From Lachnospiraceae bacterium (GTDB taxonomy: Bacteria > Bacillota > Clostridia > Lachnospirales > Lachnospiraceae): a stretch of DNA of 64,000 nucleotides. The stretch covers positions 62,001 through 126,000 of the forward strand of contig JAGAQI010000047.1 in the NCBI GenBank assembly GCA_017622795.1. The letters are read 5' to 3'. Positions 1 through 8,258 of this stretch are shown here, piece after piece. The number at the start of each line of letters is the position of its first letter. The stretch's first letter is position 1. Made by a program: the position numbers and the translations under genes. Below the pieces are notes generated by a model. It was given only the letters and a program-made list of their open reading frames with translations. It searched no databases and was not told the origin of the DNA.

Positions 1-1
1 G

Positions 2-349
2 AATGACCGCCTTTCCCTCAACGAAGGGATGTTATATGAAAATGCGATTGCACAGATGATAGCGGCAATGGGCAGAAAATTGTATTTTTACACCCGTTAC
101 AGCGAAGAAAAACATCGAAATGATATCGAAATAGACTTCCTGCTTTCCAATGAAAGTAAAACCAATTTCCGGGTATTTCCGGTGGAAGTAAAGTCTTCCA
201 AAAATTATTCTGCAACTTCATTGGGCAGGTTTAAAGAACTGTTTGGAAAGAAAATAGCCATGCAGTATATTGTGCACCCGAAGAATTTGGCTATAGAGGG
301 TGATATTGTTAAATTGCCGCCGTACATGCTTTGGATGATGCTGAAATAA
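2..349 (+). CDS. C-terminal part of DUF4143-type AAA ATPase (cut by window start)
   Basis: The frame is open from base 2 and stops at 349, so only the last ~115 residues are present. They contain the typical C-terminal DUF4143 pattern: an NEGMLYEN start, a Y-E-N-x-x-A-Q-M helix, an EIDFLL motif and PVEVKSS, which together resemble a PD-(D/E)XK-like core, then an ending rich in LPPYM. Full-length members carry an N-terminal P-loop ATPase domain of ~200 residues, which would lie upstream of this window. The cellular role of the family is poorly defined; many members are scattered accessory genes. A perfect hairpin that serves as terminator follows the stop codon directly. The family assignment is fairly secure; function cannot be given. 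Confidence 0.75.
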   Translation, partial: NDRLSLNEGMLYENAIAQMIAAMGRKLYFYTRYSEEKHRNDIEIDFLLSNESKTNFRVFPVEVKSSKNYSATSLGRFKELFGKKIAMQYIVHPKNLAIEGDIVKLPPYMLWMMLK

Positions 350-357
350 TTGCATTA

Positions 358-385
358 AAAAGCCTGCAGCAACCTGCAGGCTTTT
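358..385. terminator. Bidirectional intrinsic terminator
   Basis: An 8-bp GC-rich stem (362-369 with 374-381, loop CAAC) is flanked by A4 on the left and T4 on the right. It therefore reads as a terminator on both strands and sits between two convergent genes. Confidence 0.85.
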
Positions 386-386
386 C

Positions 387-1775
387 CTATTTGTTCTTCT
401 TTGAAATTTTTGTGGCCGCTGTTTCGGTGCGGAGTGCCGTCTTAAAGGCACTGCTGACACCCTCGGCATGGTCCGGGATAAACAGGGTTTTGCCGGTTAA
501 TAGCAGGAGCTTGAAATCCAGGAAAACAGAGTAATTCTGGATGTAGGTGAGGTCAAGCTTTAACTTGTCGTATGGGGTGCTGTTGTACTTACCGTACACC
601 TGCGCATAGCCGGTAAGGCCGGCCTTCATTTTTAAACGGTAAGAAAATTCCGGAATCTGGGTCATGTAAATTTCGGCGATTTCCGGACGCTCCGGACGGG
701 GACCCACAAAGGACATGTCGCCCTTGATGATGTTGAACAGCTGCGGAAGCTCGTCCAAATGGGTGCGGCGCAAAATGCGACCCAGCGGAGTAATGCGGTC
801 GTCGTTCTGGCTTTGGAGCCGGATGGAATCTTTTTCCGCATCCACACGCATGCTGCGGAACTTGTAAATTTCAAACTGCTTGCCGTTTAAGGTGAGGCGG
901 GTCTGATGGTACAGGATTGGCCCCTTGTCAAAGCACTTCATGAGGATGACAACGAGAAGCAGAACCGGCGAGGTGATAATGAGGCAGGTGATGGAAATGA
1001 TAAGGTCCATGCACCGCTTCACAAAGGCCTGCCAAGGGCTTAACCCGCGGTTTCTCATGAGAAGGAACGGTGTGTCGAATAAATCCATGTCGGAAGCACC
1101 GCGCACCAGAATGTCGTAGAGCTTTGGCGTAACATAGACACGGATGGAATTTTCGTAACAGAATTTGATTAAGTGATTACGCAGGGAGGCGGATAAGTCG
1201 TGCAGAATTACTGCCTCGTGCTTTAGCATCACCTGCTTTAATTTTTCTTCCCCGGCGTTGCAGTGGATACGCTTGATGATTTCGTATTTTTCGCTGCGGG
1301 AGGAAATTTTGTTGTACACCTCGTTGAACGGGCGGTCGCCATGCACCAGAAGCATCTGCCGCGGCGGGTTGATCTTGTAGTAAATGTTGTTGGACAGCAT
1401 GGTCCAGAGGATGTTGAAGACAAAGCCGATGGCGATGGAAATCAACAGATGCTTTAAAGGAATAATCTGATACGCCAGCAGGGAAACCACGAAGAACATG
1501 GCGCCATAGGATGTAAATAAACTTAAGGTGCGGGCCACGATGCTGTCTAACACCTTATAGTAACCCATGCGGAGGCCGCCGAAGATTTGGTTGGACGCCA
1601 ACAAGAACGCCCCGTATAACAAAATAAGAACATAGTTACCGCGGCGGTAATAAGGAACCGGAATCATTGGGCGGTAAATGTTGTACCATAGCCAGCCAAA
1701 GATTGCCGTGTGGAAAACAATCATCAGAGCAACCGATATAAACGATATTAACTTATCGTAACGTTTCTTTTTCAT
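387..1775 (-). CDS. Polyprenyl-phosphate sugar-1-phosphate transferase (WbaP/EpsE type)
   Basis: Membrane enzyme that should start surface-polysaccharide synthesis by moving a sugar-1-phosphate from a UDP-sugar onto undecaprenyl phosphate. The 462-residue protein has hydrophobic segments in the first ~120 residues, a CoA-binding-like middle part, another membrane segment near residue 265, and the bacterial sugar transferase domain at the C-end. There KFRSM, the LDELPQLFNIIKGDMSFVGPRP core and the LTGYAQV block are visible. A GAGG ribosome site precedes the ATG. It is transcribed away from the polysaccharide cluster that starts at 3977. It could be the initiating transferase for that cluster or for another glycan; the sugar cannot be told from sequence. 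Confidence 0.92.
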   Translation of the reverse strand: MKKKRYDKLISFISVALMIVFHTAIFGWLWYNIYRPMIPVPYYRRGNYVLILLYGAFLLASNQIFGGLRMGYYKVLDSIVARTLSLFTSYGAMFFVVSLLAYQIIPLKHLLISIAIGFVFNILWTMLSNNIYYKINPPRQMLLVHGDRPFNEVYNKISSRSEKYEIIKRIHCNAGEEKLKQVMLKHEAVILHDLSASLRNHLIKFCYENSIRVYVTPKLYDILVRGASDMDLFDTPFLLMRNRGLSPWQAFVKRCMDLIISITCLIITSPVLLLVVILMKCFDKGPILYHQTRLTLNGKQFEIYKFRSMRVDAEKDSIRLQSQNDDRITPLGRILRRTHLDELPQLFNIIKGDMSFVGPRPERPEIAEIYMTQIPEFSYRLKMKAGLTGYAQVYGKYNSTPYDKLKLDLTYIQNYSVFLDFKLLLLTGKTLFIPDHAEGVSSAFKTALRTETAATKISKKNK

Positions 1776-1816
1776 AACTTACCTCAAATTTCTTCAAACT
1801 TCTACATAATAATTCT

Positions 1817-1846
1817 ATCATAAACGATAAAAAAGTAAAGTGACAA
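1817..1846 (-). promoter_or_regulatory. Promoter of the sugar transferase
   Basis: On the minus strand TTGTCA (1841-1846) and TATGAT (1817-1822) are separated by 18 bp, about 40 bp upstream of the start codon. Confidence 0.6.
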
Positions 1847-1990
1847 ATGTGTGACAGAAATATAAAGAATATGTGAAATGAGGATAATTACTTTGTGAAT
1901 AGCGGGAGTGAAAGGAAATGAAAGAGGAATGAACTTGAAAAAAACAACAAAATAGAGTAATGTTATAGTGTAAGTATAAAACGTTCAAAA

Positions 1991-2122
1991 TTAGTCCAAG
2001 ATTAGTTCAAGATTTAGTCCAAGATTTGTACGAGATTTGCTTAAATGGCCTTAAATACAGGTTTTTTTATTGGACTAATTAGTTATAGATAAGTTCAATA
2101 TTTAGTCCAAGAGACGTACAAA
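1991..2122 (+). repeat. Phased TTAGTCCAAG repeats upstream of the AlbA_2 gene (probable operator)
   Basis: Direct copies of TTAGTYCAAG start at 1991, 2002, 2014 and 2102, and an inverted core TTGGACTAA lies at 2070-2078. The first three copies are 11 and 12 bp apart, about one helical turn. Outside them, TTTGTACG (2025-2032) and CGTACAAA (2115-2122) form an inverted pair. The whole block ends 25 bp before the start codon of the downstream regulator-like gene, which suggests autoregulation. Confidence 0.6.
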
Positions 2123-2146
2123 AGAAAGCAAATCAGGAGGAATGGC

Positions 2147-3820
2147 ATGATATATAGCGAAGAACATTTGGTAGCAAAAATAAAACAGATGATAGATGTT
2201 TTTGAAAATGAAATTGTTGAATTAAAAGAAGCTAAATTGAATTATTCCTTCAAAGAAATTGGTATGTACTTTTCAGCATTGAGTAACGAAGCAAATATAC
2301 GGGACAAAAAGGAAGCTTGGTTAATTTTTGGTATTGATAATAAAAAGAATATTATTGGAACGGAATATAGAAAAAATGGTGGATTGCAGGATTTAAAAAA
2401 AGAAATTGTCAACGGCACCAATGAACGAATGACATTTATGGAAATCTATGAATTGACGATAGACGGCAAGCGTGTTGTTGCTATGCAAATTCCTCCGGCA
2501 ATATGTGGAATACCGACAACCTGGAACGGGGCGGCGTTTGCAAGAGAAGGAGAACATCTGTCACCTCTTCCAATAGATAAAATGGACTTAATACGGAGTC
2601 AAATCGGTACTGACTGGTCGAAGCAGATTGTTGAAGAAGCAGGTATAGAAGATTTAGATGAAGATGCCATACAATATGCAAGAACATTGTTTATAAAAAA
2701 GCAAAAAGCTTTTAGCAAGTCTACAGAATTATTGGAAAAAATGACAGATGTAGAATTACTGAATAAAGCCGGTTTACTGATTAAAGGGAAAGTGACGAAC
2801 ACTGCACTAATACTGCTTGGCAAAGAAGAATCCGGTTATTTATTTGATGGGTTCATCCCAAGAATAACTTGGACTTTGTATAATGGAGATGGAACAGTAA
2901 AAGCATATGAGCATTTTGATATGCCGCTATTGTTAGCAGTAGATAAAGTATATGCAAAAATAAGAAATGAAAAATATAGATATATTGCAGGCCAGCAGAC
3001 CTTGTTCCCTGATGAAGTGGATCAGTATGCGCCGGATGTAGTGAAAGAGATTTTAAATAATTGTATTGCACATTCGAATTATTTGTTGCGAGGGAAAATT
3101 AATGTCGAGGAATTTGAAGACAGATTGGTATTCTTAAATGAAGGTGGTTTTATTCCTGAAACTGTAGAAAAAGCATTAGAAGAAGGATACAAGCCACCTT
3201 ATTACCGAAATACTTTTTTATGTCATGCAATGGTTAATCTTTATATGATTGACACCAATGCCATGGGAATACCTATGATGTATCAAATTCAACGGGAGAA
3301 GTGCTTTCCTTTGCCATCATATGATTTGAGTGTTCCAAATAGAGTAAAGGTGACCTTGTATGGTAAAATTCTGGACAGAAATTATACACAGTTGTTATAC
3401 TCTAACAATAATTTGGATTTACAGACTGTTTTTCTCTTAGATAAAGTACAAAAGAATGAGAGAATTTCAAAAGTGCAAAGTGATATGTTAAAGAAAGCAG
3501 GCCTGGTGGAAGGTCGATATCCTTACATTTTTGTCTCATATAAAGTAGCAAACATGGTAGGACAGAAAACAGAGTATCTGAAAAACAGAGGATTAAACAA
3601 TGACGTTTGCAAACAGCTGATTATGAATGCCTTAGAAACTATGGGTGGTGCAAGCGCATCAGAGCTAAAAGCAGTTTTATCCGGAGCGTTGCCTGCATTT
3701 ATGGATGAGAAGCAACAAGCCAAAAAAATATCGAACATATTACAAAGCATGAAAAAAGATGGTGTAGCGAATGTTATAGGAACCGGTCATGCTGCAAGAT
3801 GGTATTTAGAGAGAAAATAG
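2147..3820 (+). CDS. AlbA_2 (Schlafen-type) domain ATP-binding/transcriptional regulator-like protein
   Basis: The 557-residue protein begins with an AlbA_2/Schlafen-type nucleic-acid-binding domain: E-x-K-E-A-K near residue 25, the ALSNEAN segment, AWLIFGID, and a later IPP and GAAFAREGE region to about residue 145. The middle part has an HATPase-like region (NCIAHSNY near residue 307, then NEGGFIP). The C-terminal 150 residues look like winged-helix segments. Proteins of this design are usually called ATP-dependent DNA helicase RecG-like or transcriptional regulators, and many sit in accessory or defence DNA. A strong AGGAGG lies 6 bp before the ATG. The gene stands alone between the repeat block and a terminator and is visibly AT-rich. 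Biochemical activity is unknown. Confidence 0.8.
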   Translation: MIYSEEHLVAKIKQMIDVFENEIVELKEAKLNYSFKEIGMYFSALSNEANIRDKKEAWLIFGIDNKKNIIGTEYRKNGGLQDLKKEIVNGTNERMTFMEIYELTIDGKRVVAMQIPPAICGIPTTWNGAAFAREGEHLSPLPIDKMDLIRSQIGTDWSKQIVEEAGIEDLDEDAIQYARTLFIKKQKAFSKSTELLEKMTDVELLNKAGLLIKGKVTNTALILLGKEESGYLFDGFIPRITWTLYNGDGTVKAYEHFDMPLLLAVDKVYAKIRNEKYRYIAGQQTLFPDEVDQYAPDVVKEILNNCIAHSNYLLRGKINVEEFEDRLVFLNEGGFIPETVEKALEEGYKPPYYRNTFLCHAMVNLYMIDTNAMGIPMMYQIQREKCFPLPSYDLSVPNRVKVTLYGKILDRNYTQLLYSNNNLDLQTVFLLDKVQKNERISKVQSDMLKKAGLVEGRYPYIFVSYKVANMVGQKTEYLKNRGLNNDVCKQLIMNALETMGGASASELKAVLSGALPAFMDEKQQAKKISNILQSMKKDGVANVIGTGHAARWYLERK

Positions 3821-3837
3821 AATAAAGTATGCTTATC

Positions 3838-3870
3838 AGCGCTTGCAATTAACCTTGCAAGCGCTTTTAT
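3838..3870 (+). terminator. Intrinsic terminator
   Basis: An 11-bp perfect stem (3838-3848 with 3855-3865) is followed by TTTTATCTTT, just after the AlbA_2 gene. Confidence 0.85.
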
Positions 3871-3910
3871 CTTTCCACACACTATCAACATTCTGAACAA
3901 AGGGTTTAAC

Positions 3911-3939
3911 TTGACTTTTTTTTGACACAAGCGTATGAT
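3911..3939 (+). promoter_or_regulatory. Promoter of the polysaccharide cluster
   Basis: TTGACT (3911-3916) and TATGAT (3934-3939) are spaced 17 bp apart, 38 bp upstream of the first glycosyltransferase. The predicted transcript start falls in the TAGATGAGTT motif that recurs in the cluster. Confidence 0.8.
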
Positions 3940-3943
3940 AGAT

Positions 3944-3958
3944 TAGATGAGTTATATA
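3944..3958 (+). repeat. TAGATGAGTT leader motif, copy 1
   Basis: The same TAGATGAGTTATATA string occurs here and at 6195-6209; a shorter variant (TAGATGAGTTGTTAAATA) is at 19900. Each copy lies 33-38 bp before the start codon of a polysaccharide gene. Confidence 0.6.
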
Positions 3959-3976
3959 TATTAGACGGAGTGTGCA

Positions 3977-5119
3977 ATGAAGAAGCTACGGGTACTGCAA
4001 GTAAATAAATATTATTATCCCCACATTGGCGGAATCGAACGTGTAGTACAGCAAGTGGCAGAAGGCCTGGCAGACAAAACGGAAATGACGGTTTTGGTCA
4101 GTGCAGAAGACCGGAACTACCATGAAGAAGATGTAAACGGTGCCAAGCTGATACGCCTTCCCCGTCATATTAAGTTTGGCAGCATGCCCATTTCTTTTGG
4201 TTTGTTTGGCACGCTGCGCAAGCTTTCCAAACAACAGGATGTAATACATCTGCATATGCCGTTTCCGATAGGAGATCTGGCGTGTTTGCTTTCCGGCTAC
4301 AAAGGAAAAATCGTGCTTTGGTGGCACAGTGATGTGGTGCGTCAAAAAAAGTTACTGCTTTTATACAAGCCGGTAATGAAGCGTATGCTAAAGCGTGCGG
4401 ACGCCATTGTTGTGGCAACCCGGGGGCATATTGACGGTTCAGCATATTTAAAGCCGTATCAGGAAAAGTGCTATTTTATTCCTTACGGTGTAGATCCAAG
4501 TATCGAAGAAAAGGCAGAGCAATATATAGCAGAGCAGAAAACTTGTCAAAAAACTCAAAATAATCAGAGTCTAACTCGGTTTTTATTTGTAGGAAGATAC
4601 GCTTACTACAAGGGCTGCGACGTGTTACTGGAAGCCTTTGCCAAGGTAAATAATGCAGAGCTGATTATGGCTGGCTCCGGCGGAAGAGAAGAGGAATTAA
4701 AGCACAAAGCCAAAGAACTCGGCATTGCGGAAAGAACCTTCTTTACCGGAAAAATGACGGAAGAGGAGCTTTGCAGGCAATACGCGGAATGCGATGTGTT
4801 TGTACTTCCTTCTACCGCCAGAAGCGAAGCCTTTGGCATTGTCCAAATTGAGGCAATGGCCTTTGGGAAACCGGTCATCAATACCATGCTTCCAAGCGGG
4901 GTCCCGTATGTAAGCATCCACAACGAAACCGGTCTTACGGTAGAACCGGGCAGTGTGGACAAGTTGGCAGAAGCCATGCAGTGGATGGTGGAACACAAAG
5001 AGGAACGCCTCCAAATGGGAGAGCGGGCAAGAACAAGAATGAAAGCGGAATATCAGTTAGAGAAAATGACAACAAGGACGCTTGAATTATATAAAGATTT
5101 AGTTAAGGAGAATAAGTAA
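3977..5119 (+). CDS. GT4-family glycosyltransferase
   Basis: Cytosolic retaining GT-B glycosyltransferase of 380 residues. The N-terminal half carries the YPHIGGIE glycine loop; the C-terminal half has FVGRYAYYKGCDVLLEAF and the nucleotide-sugar binding E-x7-E motif in EAFGIVQIE. The context (GDP-mannose and GDP-rhamnose genes, Wzm/Wzt) suggests it uses a GDP-sugar and acts as a mannosyl- or rhamnosyltransferase early in the chain, comparable to WbpZ of the Pseudomonas common polysaccharide antigen. That parallel is inference. It is the first gene of the plus-strand operon, with its own promoter, and ends 3 bp before manC. Confidence 0.9.
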   Translation: MKKLRVLQVNKYYYPHIGGIERVVQQVAEGLADKTEMTVLVSAEDRNYHEEDVNGAKLIRLPRHIKFGSMPISFGLFGTLRKLSKQQDVIHLHMPFPIGDLACLLSGYKGKIVLWWHSDVVRQKKLLLLYKPVMKRMLKRADAIVVATRGHIDGSAYLKPYQEKCYFIPYGVDPSIEEKAEQYIAEQKTCQKTQNNQSLTRFLFVGRYAYYKGCDVLLEAFAKVNNAELIMAGSGGREEELKHKAKELGIAERTFFTGKMTEEELCRQYAECDVFVLPSTARSEAFGIVQIEAMAFGKPVINTMLPSGVPYVSIHNETGLTVEPGSVDKLAEAMQWMVEHKEERLQMGERARTRMKAEYQLEKMTTRTLELYKDLVKENK

Positions 5120-5122
5120 CCA

Positions 5123-6193
5123 ATGAAAACAACAGCACTTATTATGGCCGGCGGCCGTGGCGAACGGTTTTGGCCAAGAAGCAGAAAAAGTTTACCAAAG
5201 CAGTTTTTATCTTTAACCGGCGACGGCAGAACCATGATTCAGCTTACGGTAGAAAGAATCCTGCCACTGGTAGCTATGGAAGATATTTTTATTGCAACCA
5301 ATAAAGACTATAAAGAACTGGTAAAAAAGCAGCTGCCAAATCTTCCGGAGGAAAACATTCTTTGTGAACCGGTGGGCAGAAATACCGCACCATGTATCGG
5401 TCTTGGTGCCATGCACATTGCTAAAAAGTATGAAGATGCGCTTATGATGGTACTGCCAAGTGACCATCTCATTAAGTACAACAGCATGTTTGTAAGCACC
5501 TTAAAGGAAGCCTGCCGCATCGCGGAAGAGAATACCAACTTAGTAACCATCGGCATCACACCGGACTATCCGGAAACCGGCTACGGCTACATTAAGTTCA
5601 ATCCGGGTGTAAGCAAGGGCCAGGCCTTTGCGGTAGACCGCTTTGTAGAAAAGCCAACCAGAGAGGTGGCAAAGGAATACCTGGAAACAGAAGAATACCT
5701 TTGGAACAGCGGCATGTTTGTTTGGAAGACCTCTTCCATCTTAAAAAACATTGAGTTGTTTATGAAGGACATTTACGAAGGCCTGGTTCGCATTAAAGAA
5801 AGCATCGGAACTGCAGACCAGGAAGCTGTACTGGAAAAAGAATTTACCGCTTTCCGTTCTGAATCCGTAGACTACGGCATTATGGAAAAGGCAGAGGACA
5901 TTTACACCATTCCGGGTACCTTTGGCTGGGATGACGTAGGTTCCTGGCTGGCTGTAGACCGCATCCGCAAGTCCAACGAAATGGGCAACGTGGTAAGCGG
6001 AAACATTATTACCGTAAACTCCAAAAACTGCATTATTGAAGGCTCCAAAAAGCTGATTGCAGCAGTTGGTCTGGAAGACTTGATTATTGTAGACACCGAG
6101 GACGCCACACTGATTTGCGAAAAGCAGTCTGCAGGGGATATTAAGAAGGTCCTGGAGAACTTAAAGATTTGTAACCGTGACGAATACATCTAA
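5123..6193 (+). CDS. manC: Mannose-1-phosphate guanylyltransferase
   Basis: Makes GDP-mannose from mannose-1-phosphate and GTP in the cytosol. The 356-residue protein has the nucleotidyltransferase signature (MAGGRGERFWPRSR followed by PKQFL), a substrate-binding FVEKP block near residue 175, and GTFGWDDVGSW near residue 272. It lacks the C-terminal mannose-6-phosphate isomerase domain of bifunctional ManC/AlgA enzymes, so the isomerase step must be encoded elsewhere. Coupled to the preceding gene by a 3-bp gap and followed by gmd; it supplies the substrate for the next two enzymes. Confidence 0.95.
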   Translation: MKTTALIMAGGRGERFWPRSRKSLPKQFLSLTGDGRTMIQLTVERILPLVAMEDIFIATNKDYKELVKKQLPNLPEENILCEPVGRNTAPCIGLGAMHIAKKYEDALMMVLPSDHLIKYNSMFVSTLKEACRIAEENTNLVTIGITPDYPETGYGYIKFNPGVSKGQAFAVDRFVEKPTREVAKEYLETEEYLWNSGMFVWKTSSILKNIELFMKDIYEGLVRIKESIGTADQEAVLEKEFTAFRSESVDYGIMEKAEDIYTIPGTFGWDDVGSWLAVDRIRKSNEMGNVVSGNIITVNSKNCIIEGSKKLIAAVGLEDLIIVDTEDATLICEKQSAGDIKKVLENLKICNRDEYI

Positions 6194-6194
6194 A

Positions 6195-6209
6195 TAGATG
6201 AGTTATATA
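6195..6209 (+). repeat. TAGATGAGTT leader motif, copy 2
   Basis: Identical over 15 bp to the copy at 3944-3958. It lies between manC and gmd. Confidence 0.6.
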
Positions 6210-6232
6210 AAATAAGCAAAAGGAGAATTAAA

Positions 6233-7291
6233 ATGAAAAAACGTGCATTAGTAACAGGTATTACCGGACAGGACGGTTCCTACTTAGCAGAATTATTACT
6301 GGAAAAGGGTTATGAAGTATATGGCGTGGTTCGTCGTAAGTCTAAATTAGATTACGGTAACCTGGAAGGTCTTGGAATTAAGGACAAGATTAACTTTATC
6401 TTTGCAGATATTACTGATATGGCAGCCATGATTTATGCGGTTAAGGAATCCCAGCCGGATGAAGTATACAACCTGGCAGCGATGTCCTTTGTGGCACAGT
6501 CCTTCCGGGAACCGGTGGCTAGTGCCAACATTACCGGTGTGGCTGCAGCTAATATCTTAGAGGCAATCCGTACAGTAAAGCCGGATGCAAAGTATTATCA
6601 GGCAAGTACTTCTGAAATGTTCGGTGGTTGTCATGAGGATCAGGGCGAAGACTTTGACGGATATACTGAAGAAAGCTTCTTCCACCCACGTAGTCCATAT
6701 GGTGTAGCAAAGTTATATGCGCATTGGATTACCAGAAACTACCGTGAAGGCTACAACATGTTTGCCTGCTCCGGTATTTTATTCAACCACGAAAGTGAAA
6801 GACGTGGTCATGAGTTTGTAACAAGAAAGATTACCGATGCTGTAGCAAGAATTAAGCTGGGCGTACAGGACCACTTAGAGCTTGGTAACATGGACGCGTT
6901 CCGTGACTGGGGTCATTCCAAGGACTATGTAAACGCTATGTGGTTAATGCTTCAGCAGGACAAGCCGGCAGATTACGTGATTGCTTCCCATGAAACCCAT
7001 ACCGTAAGAGAATTTGTAGAACTTTCCTTTGCGGAGGTTGGCATGAATGTTGTATGGGAAGGTGAAGGTGTAGACGAAGTAGGTAAGGATGCAGCTACAG
7101 GAAAGGTAGTGGTTAAAATTAACCCTAAGTTCTACCGCCCTGCAGAAGTAGACTTATTACTTGGTAACCCAACCAAGGCAGAAAAAGAGCTTGGCTGGAA
7201 GAGAGAAGTAAGCTTTAAGGAACTGGTTTCCCGCATGGTAAGAAATGACCTTGCACTCGTTGAAAAGGAAATCAAGGCAGCAAATATTTAA
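6233..7291 (+). CDS. gmd: GDP-mannose 4,6-dehydratase
   Basis: Short-chain dehydrogenase/reductase-type enzyme that converts GDP-D-mannose to GDP-4-keto-6-deoxy-D-mannose. Visible are the N-terminal NAD(P) loop TGITGQDGSYLAELLL, the STSEMFG catalytic Ser/Thr-Glu strand, and the active-site YGVAKLYAHW (Y-x3-K) near residue 161. The C-terminal part contains RPAEVD and LLGNP with LGWKREVSF, typical of Gmd. Length (352) is normal. The ribosome site is AGGAG 8 bp upstream. It stands between manC and the reductase that completes GDP-D-rhamnose. Confidence 0.97.
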   Translation: MKKRALVTGITGQDGSYLAELLLEKGYEVYGVVRRKSKLDYGNLEGLGIKDKINFIFADITDMAAMIYAVKESQPDEVYNLAAMSFVAQSFREPVASANITGVAAANILEAIRTVKPDAKYYQASTSEMFGGCHEDQGEDFDGYTEESFFHPRSPYGVAKLYAHWITRNYREGYNMFACSGILFNHESERRGHEFVTRKITDAVARIKLGVQDHLELGNMDAFRDWGHSKDYVNAMWLMLQQDKPADYVIASHETHTVREFVELSFAEVGMNVVWEGEGVDEVGKDAATGKVVVKINPKFYRPAEVDLLLGNPTKAEKELGWKREVSFKELVSRMVRNDLALVEKEIKAANI

Positions 7292-7319
7292 ATAGTTTGA
7301 AACCGGAAAGTAGGTAGCA

Positions 7320-8258
7320 ATGAAAGCATTAATTATAGGTGCAGCAGGCTTTGTCGGTGGATATCTGGCGGACCATTTGCGTAACGAATGCGGATGGTCT
7401 GTCTGTGTTACTAAGATGCCACAGGAAACCTGCGAAATAGAAGGTGCCAAAGTTTATGACCTTGATATTCTGGAGAAAAATTCAATCAAAGAACTGTTTG
7501 AAAAAACAGCACCGGATTACATTTTCCACCTGGCTGCCCAGAGTTCCGTGGCAGTGTCCTGGAAGCGTCCGGAGCTTACAGTGGATGTAAATGTAAAGGG
7601 CTGTGTCAATGTACTGGAAGCAGCAAGAGAGCTTGTAAAAAAGCCGCGTATTCTGTTGGTTGGTTCCAGTGAAGAATACGGTCCGTCCCTGGAAGAAGAA
7701 AATCCGGTAACGGAGAGCCAACCGCTGCGTCCGGGTAATATTTATGCAGCAACCAAGGCATGCCAAGGCATGCTTGGCTCCATTTATGCAAAAGCATATC
7801 AGATGGATGTCATAATGGTACGTGCTTTTAACCACATTGGACCAAAGCAGGCACCGCTGTTTGTGGTTTCTGACTTTTGCAAACAGGTGGCAGAAATTGA
7901 AAAAGGTATCAAAGAACCCGCCATGTATGTTGGCAATCTTTCTGCCAAGAGAGATTTTACGGATGTGCGTGACATTGTACGAGCATATTCTGCGTTGGTG
8001 CAGAAAGGTATCGCCGGAGAAACCTACAATGTGGGCAGTGGCCATGCCATTGCCATACAGGACCTGTTAAACAATATTTTAAAGCTTTCCACAAAGGAAA
8101 TTAAGGTGGAAGTGGACCCGAACAAGCTTCGCCCGGTGGATGTGCCGATTGTGGAAGCGGATGTAAGTAAGCTGACCAACGATACCGGTTGGGAAAGAAA
8201 ATATGAGCTTGAAAGTACCCTGAAGGATATTTTGGAGTATTGGAGAGGAATTGTATAG
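7320..8258 (+). CDS. rmd: GDP-4-keto-6-deoxy-D-mannose reductase (Rmd-type)
   Basis: NAD(P)-dependent epimerase/dehydratase-fold protein of 312 residues. It has the GAAGFVGGYLADHL dinucleotide loop, VGSSEEYG strand, YAATK (Y-x3-K) active site and the RAFNHIGP-KQ and FVVSDF-CKQ segments that characterise Rmd rather than Fcl. Rmd reduces GDP-4-keto-6-deoxymannose to GDP-D-rhamnose, so with ManC and Gmd the pathway is complete from mannose-1-phosphate. GDP-6-deoxy-D-talose synthesis is the main alternative. The stop codon abuts the ATG of the next glycosyltransferase, which indicates one transcript. Confidence 0.85.
   Translation: MKALIIGAAGFVGGYLADHLRNECGWSVCVTKMPQETCEIEGAKVYDLDILEKNSIKELFEKTAPDYIFHLAAQSSVAVSWKRPELTVDVNVKGCVNVLEAARELVKKPRILLVGSSEEYGPSLEEENPVTESQPLRPGNIYAATKACQGMLGSIYAKAYQMDVIMVRAFNHIGPKQAPLFVVSDFCKQVAEIEKGIKEPAMYVGNLSAKRDFTDVRDIVRAYSALVQKGIAGETYNVGSGHAIAIQDLLNNILKLSTKEIKVEVDPNKLRPVDVPIVEADVSKLTNDTGWERKYELESTLKDILEYWRGIV

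Noticed and set aside
1991-2111. Short repeats as a CRISPR array
   Set aside because: Units are 10 bp with 1-2 bp gaps and one is inverted; there are no spacers and no cas genes.
7482-8045. A 187-codon minus-strand frame within rmd
   Set aside because: The plus-strand frame has clear NAD-binding and Y-x3-K motifs; the antisense product is rich in Cys and His with no motif.
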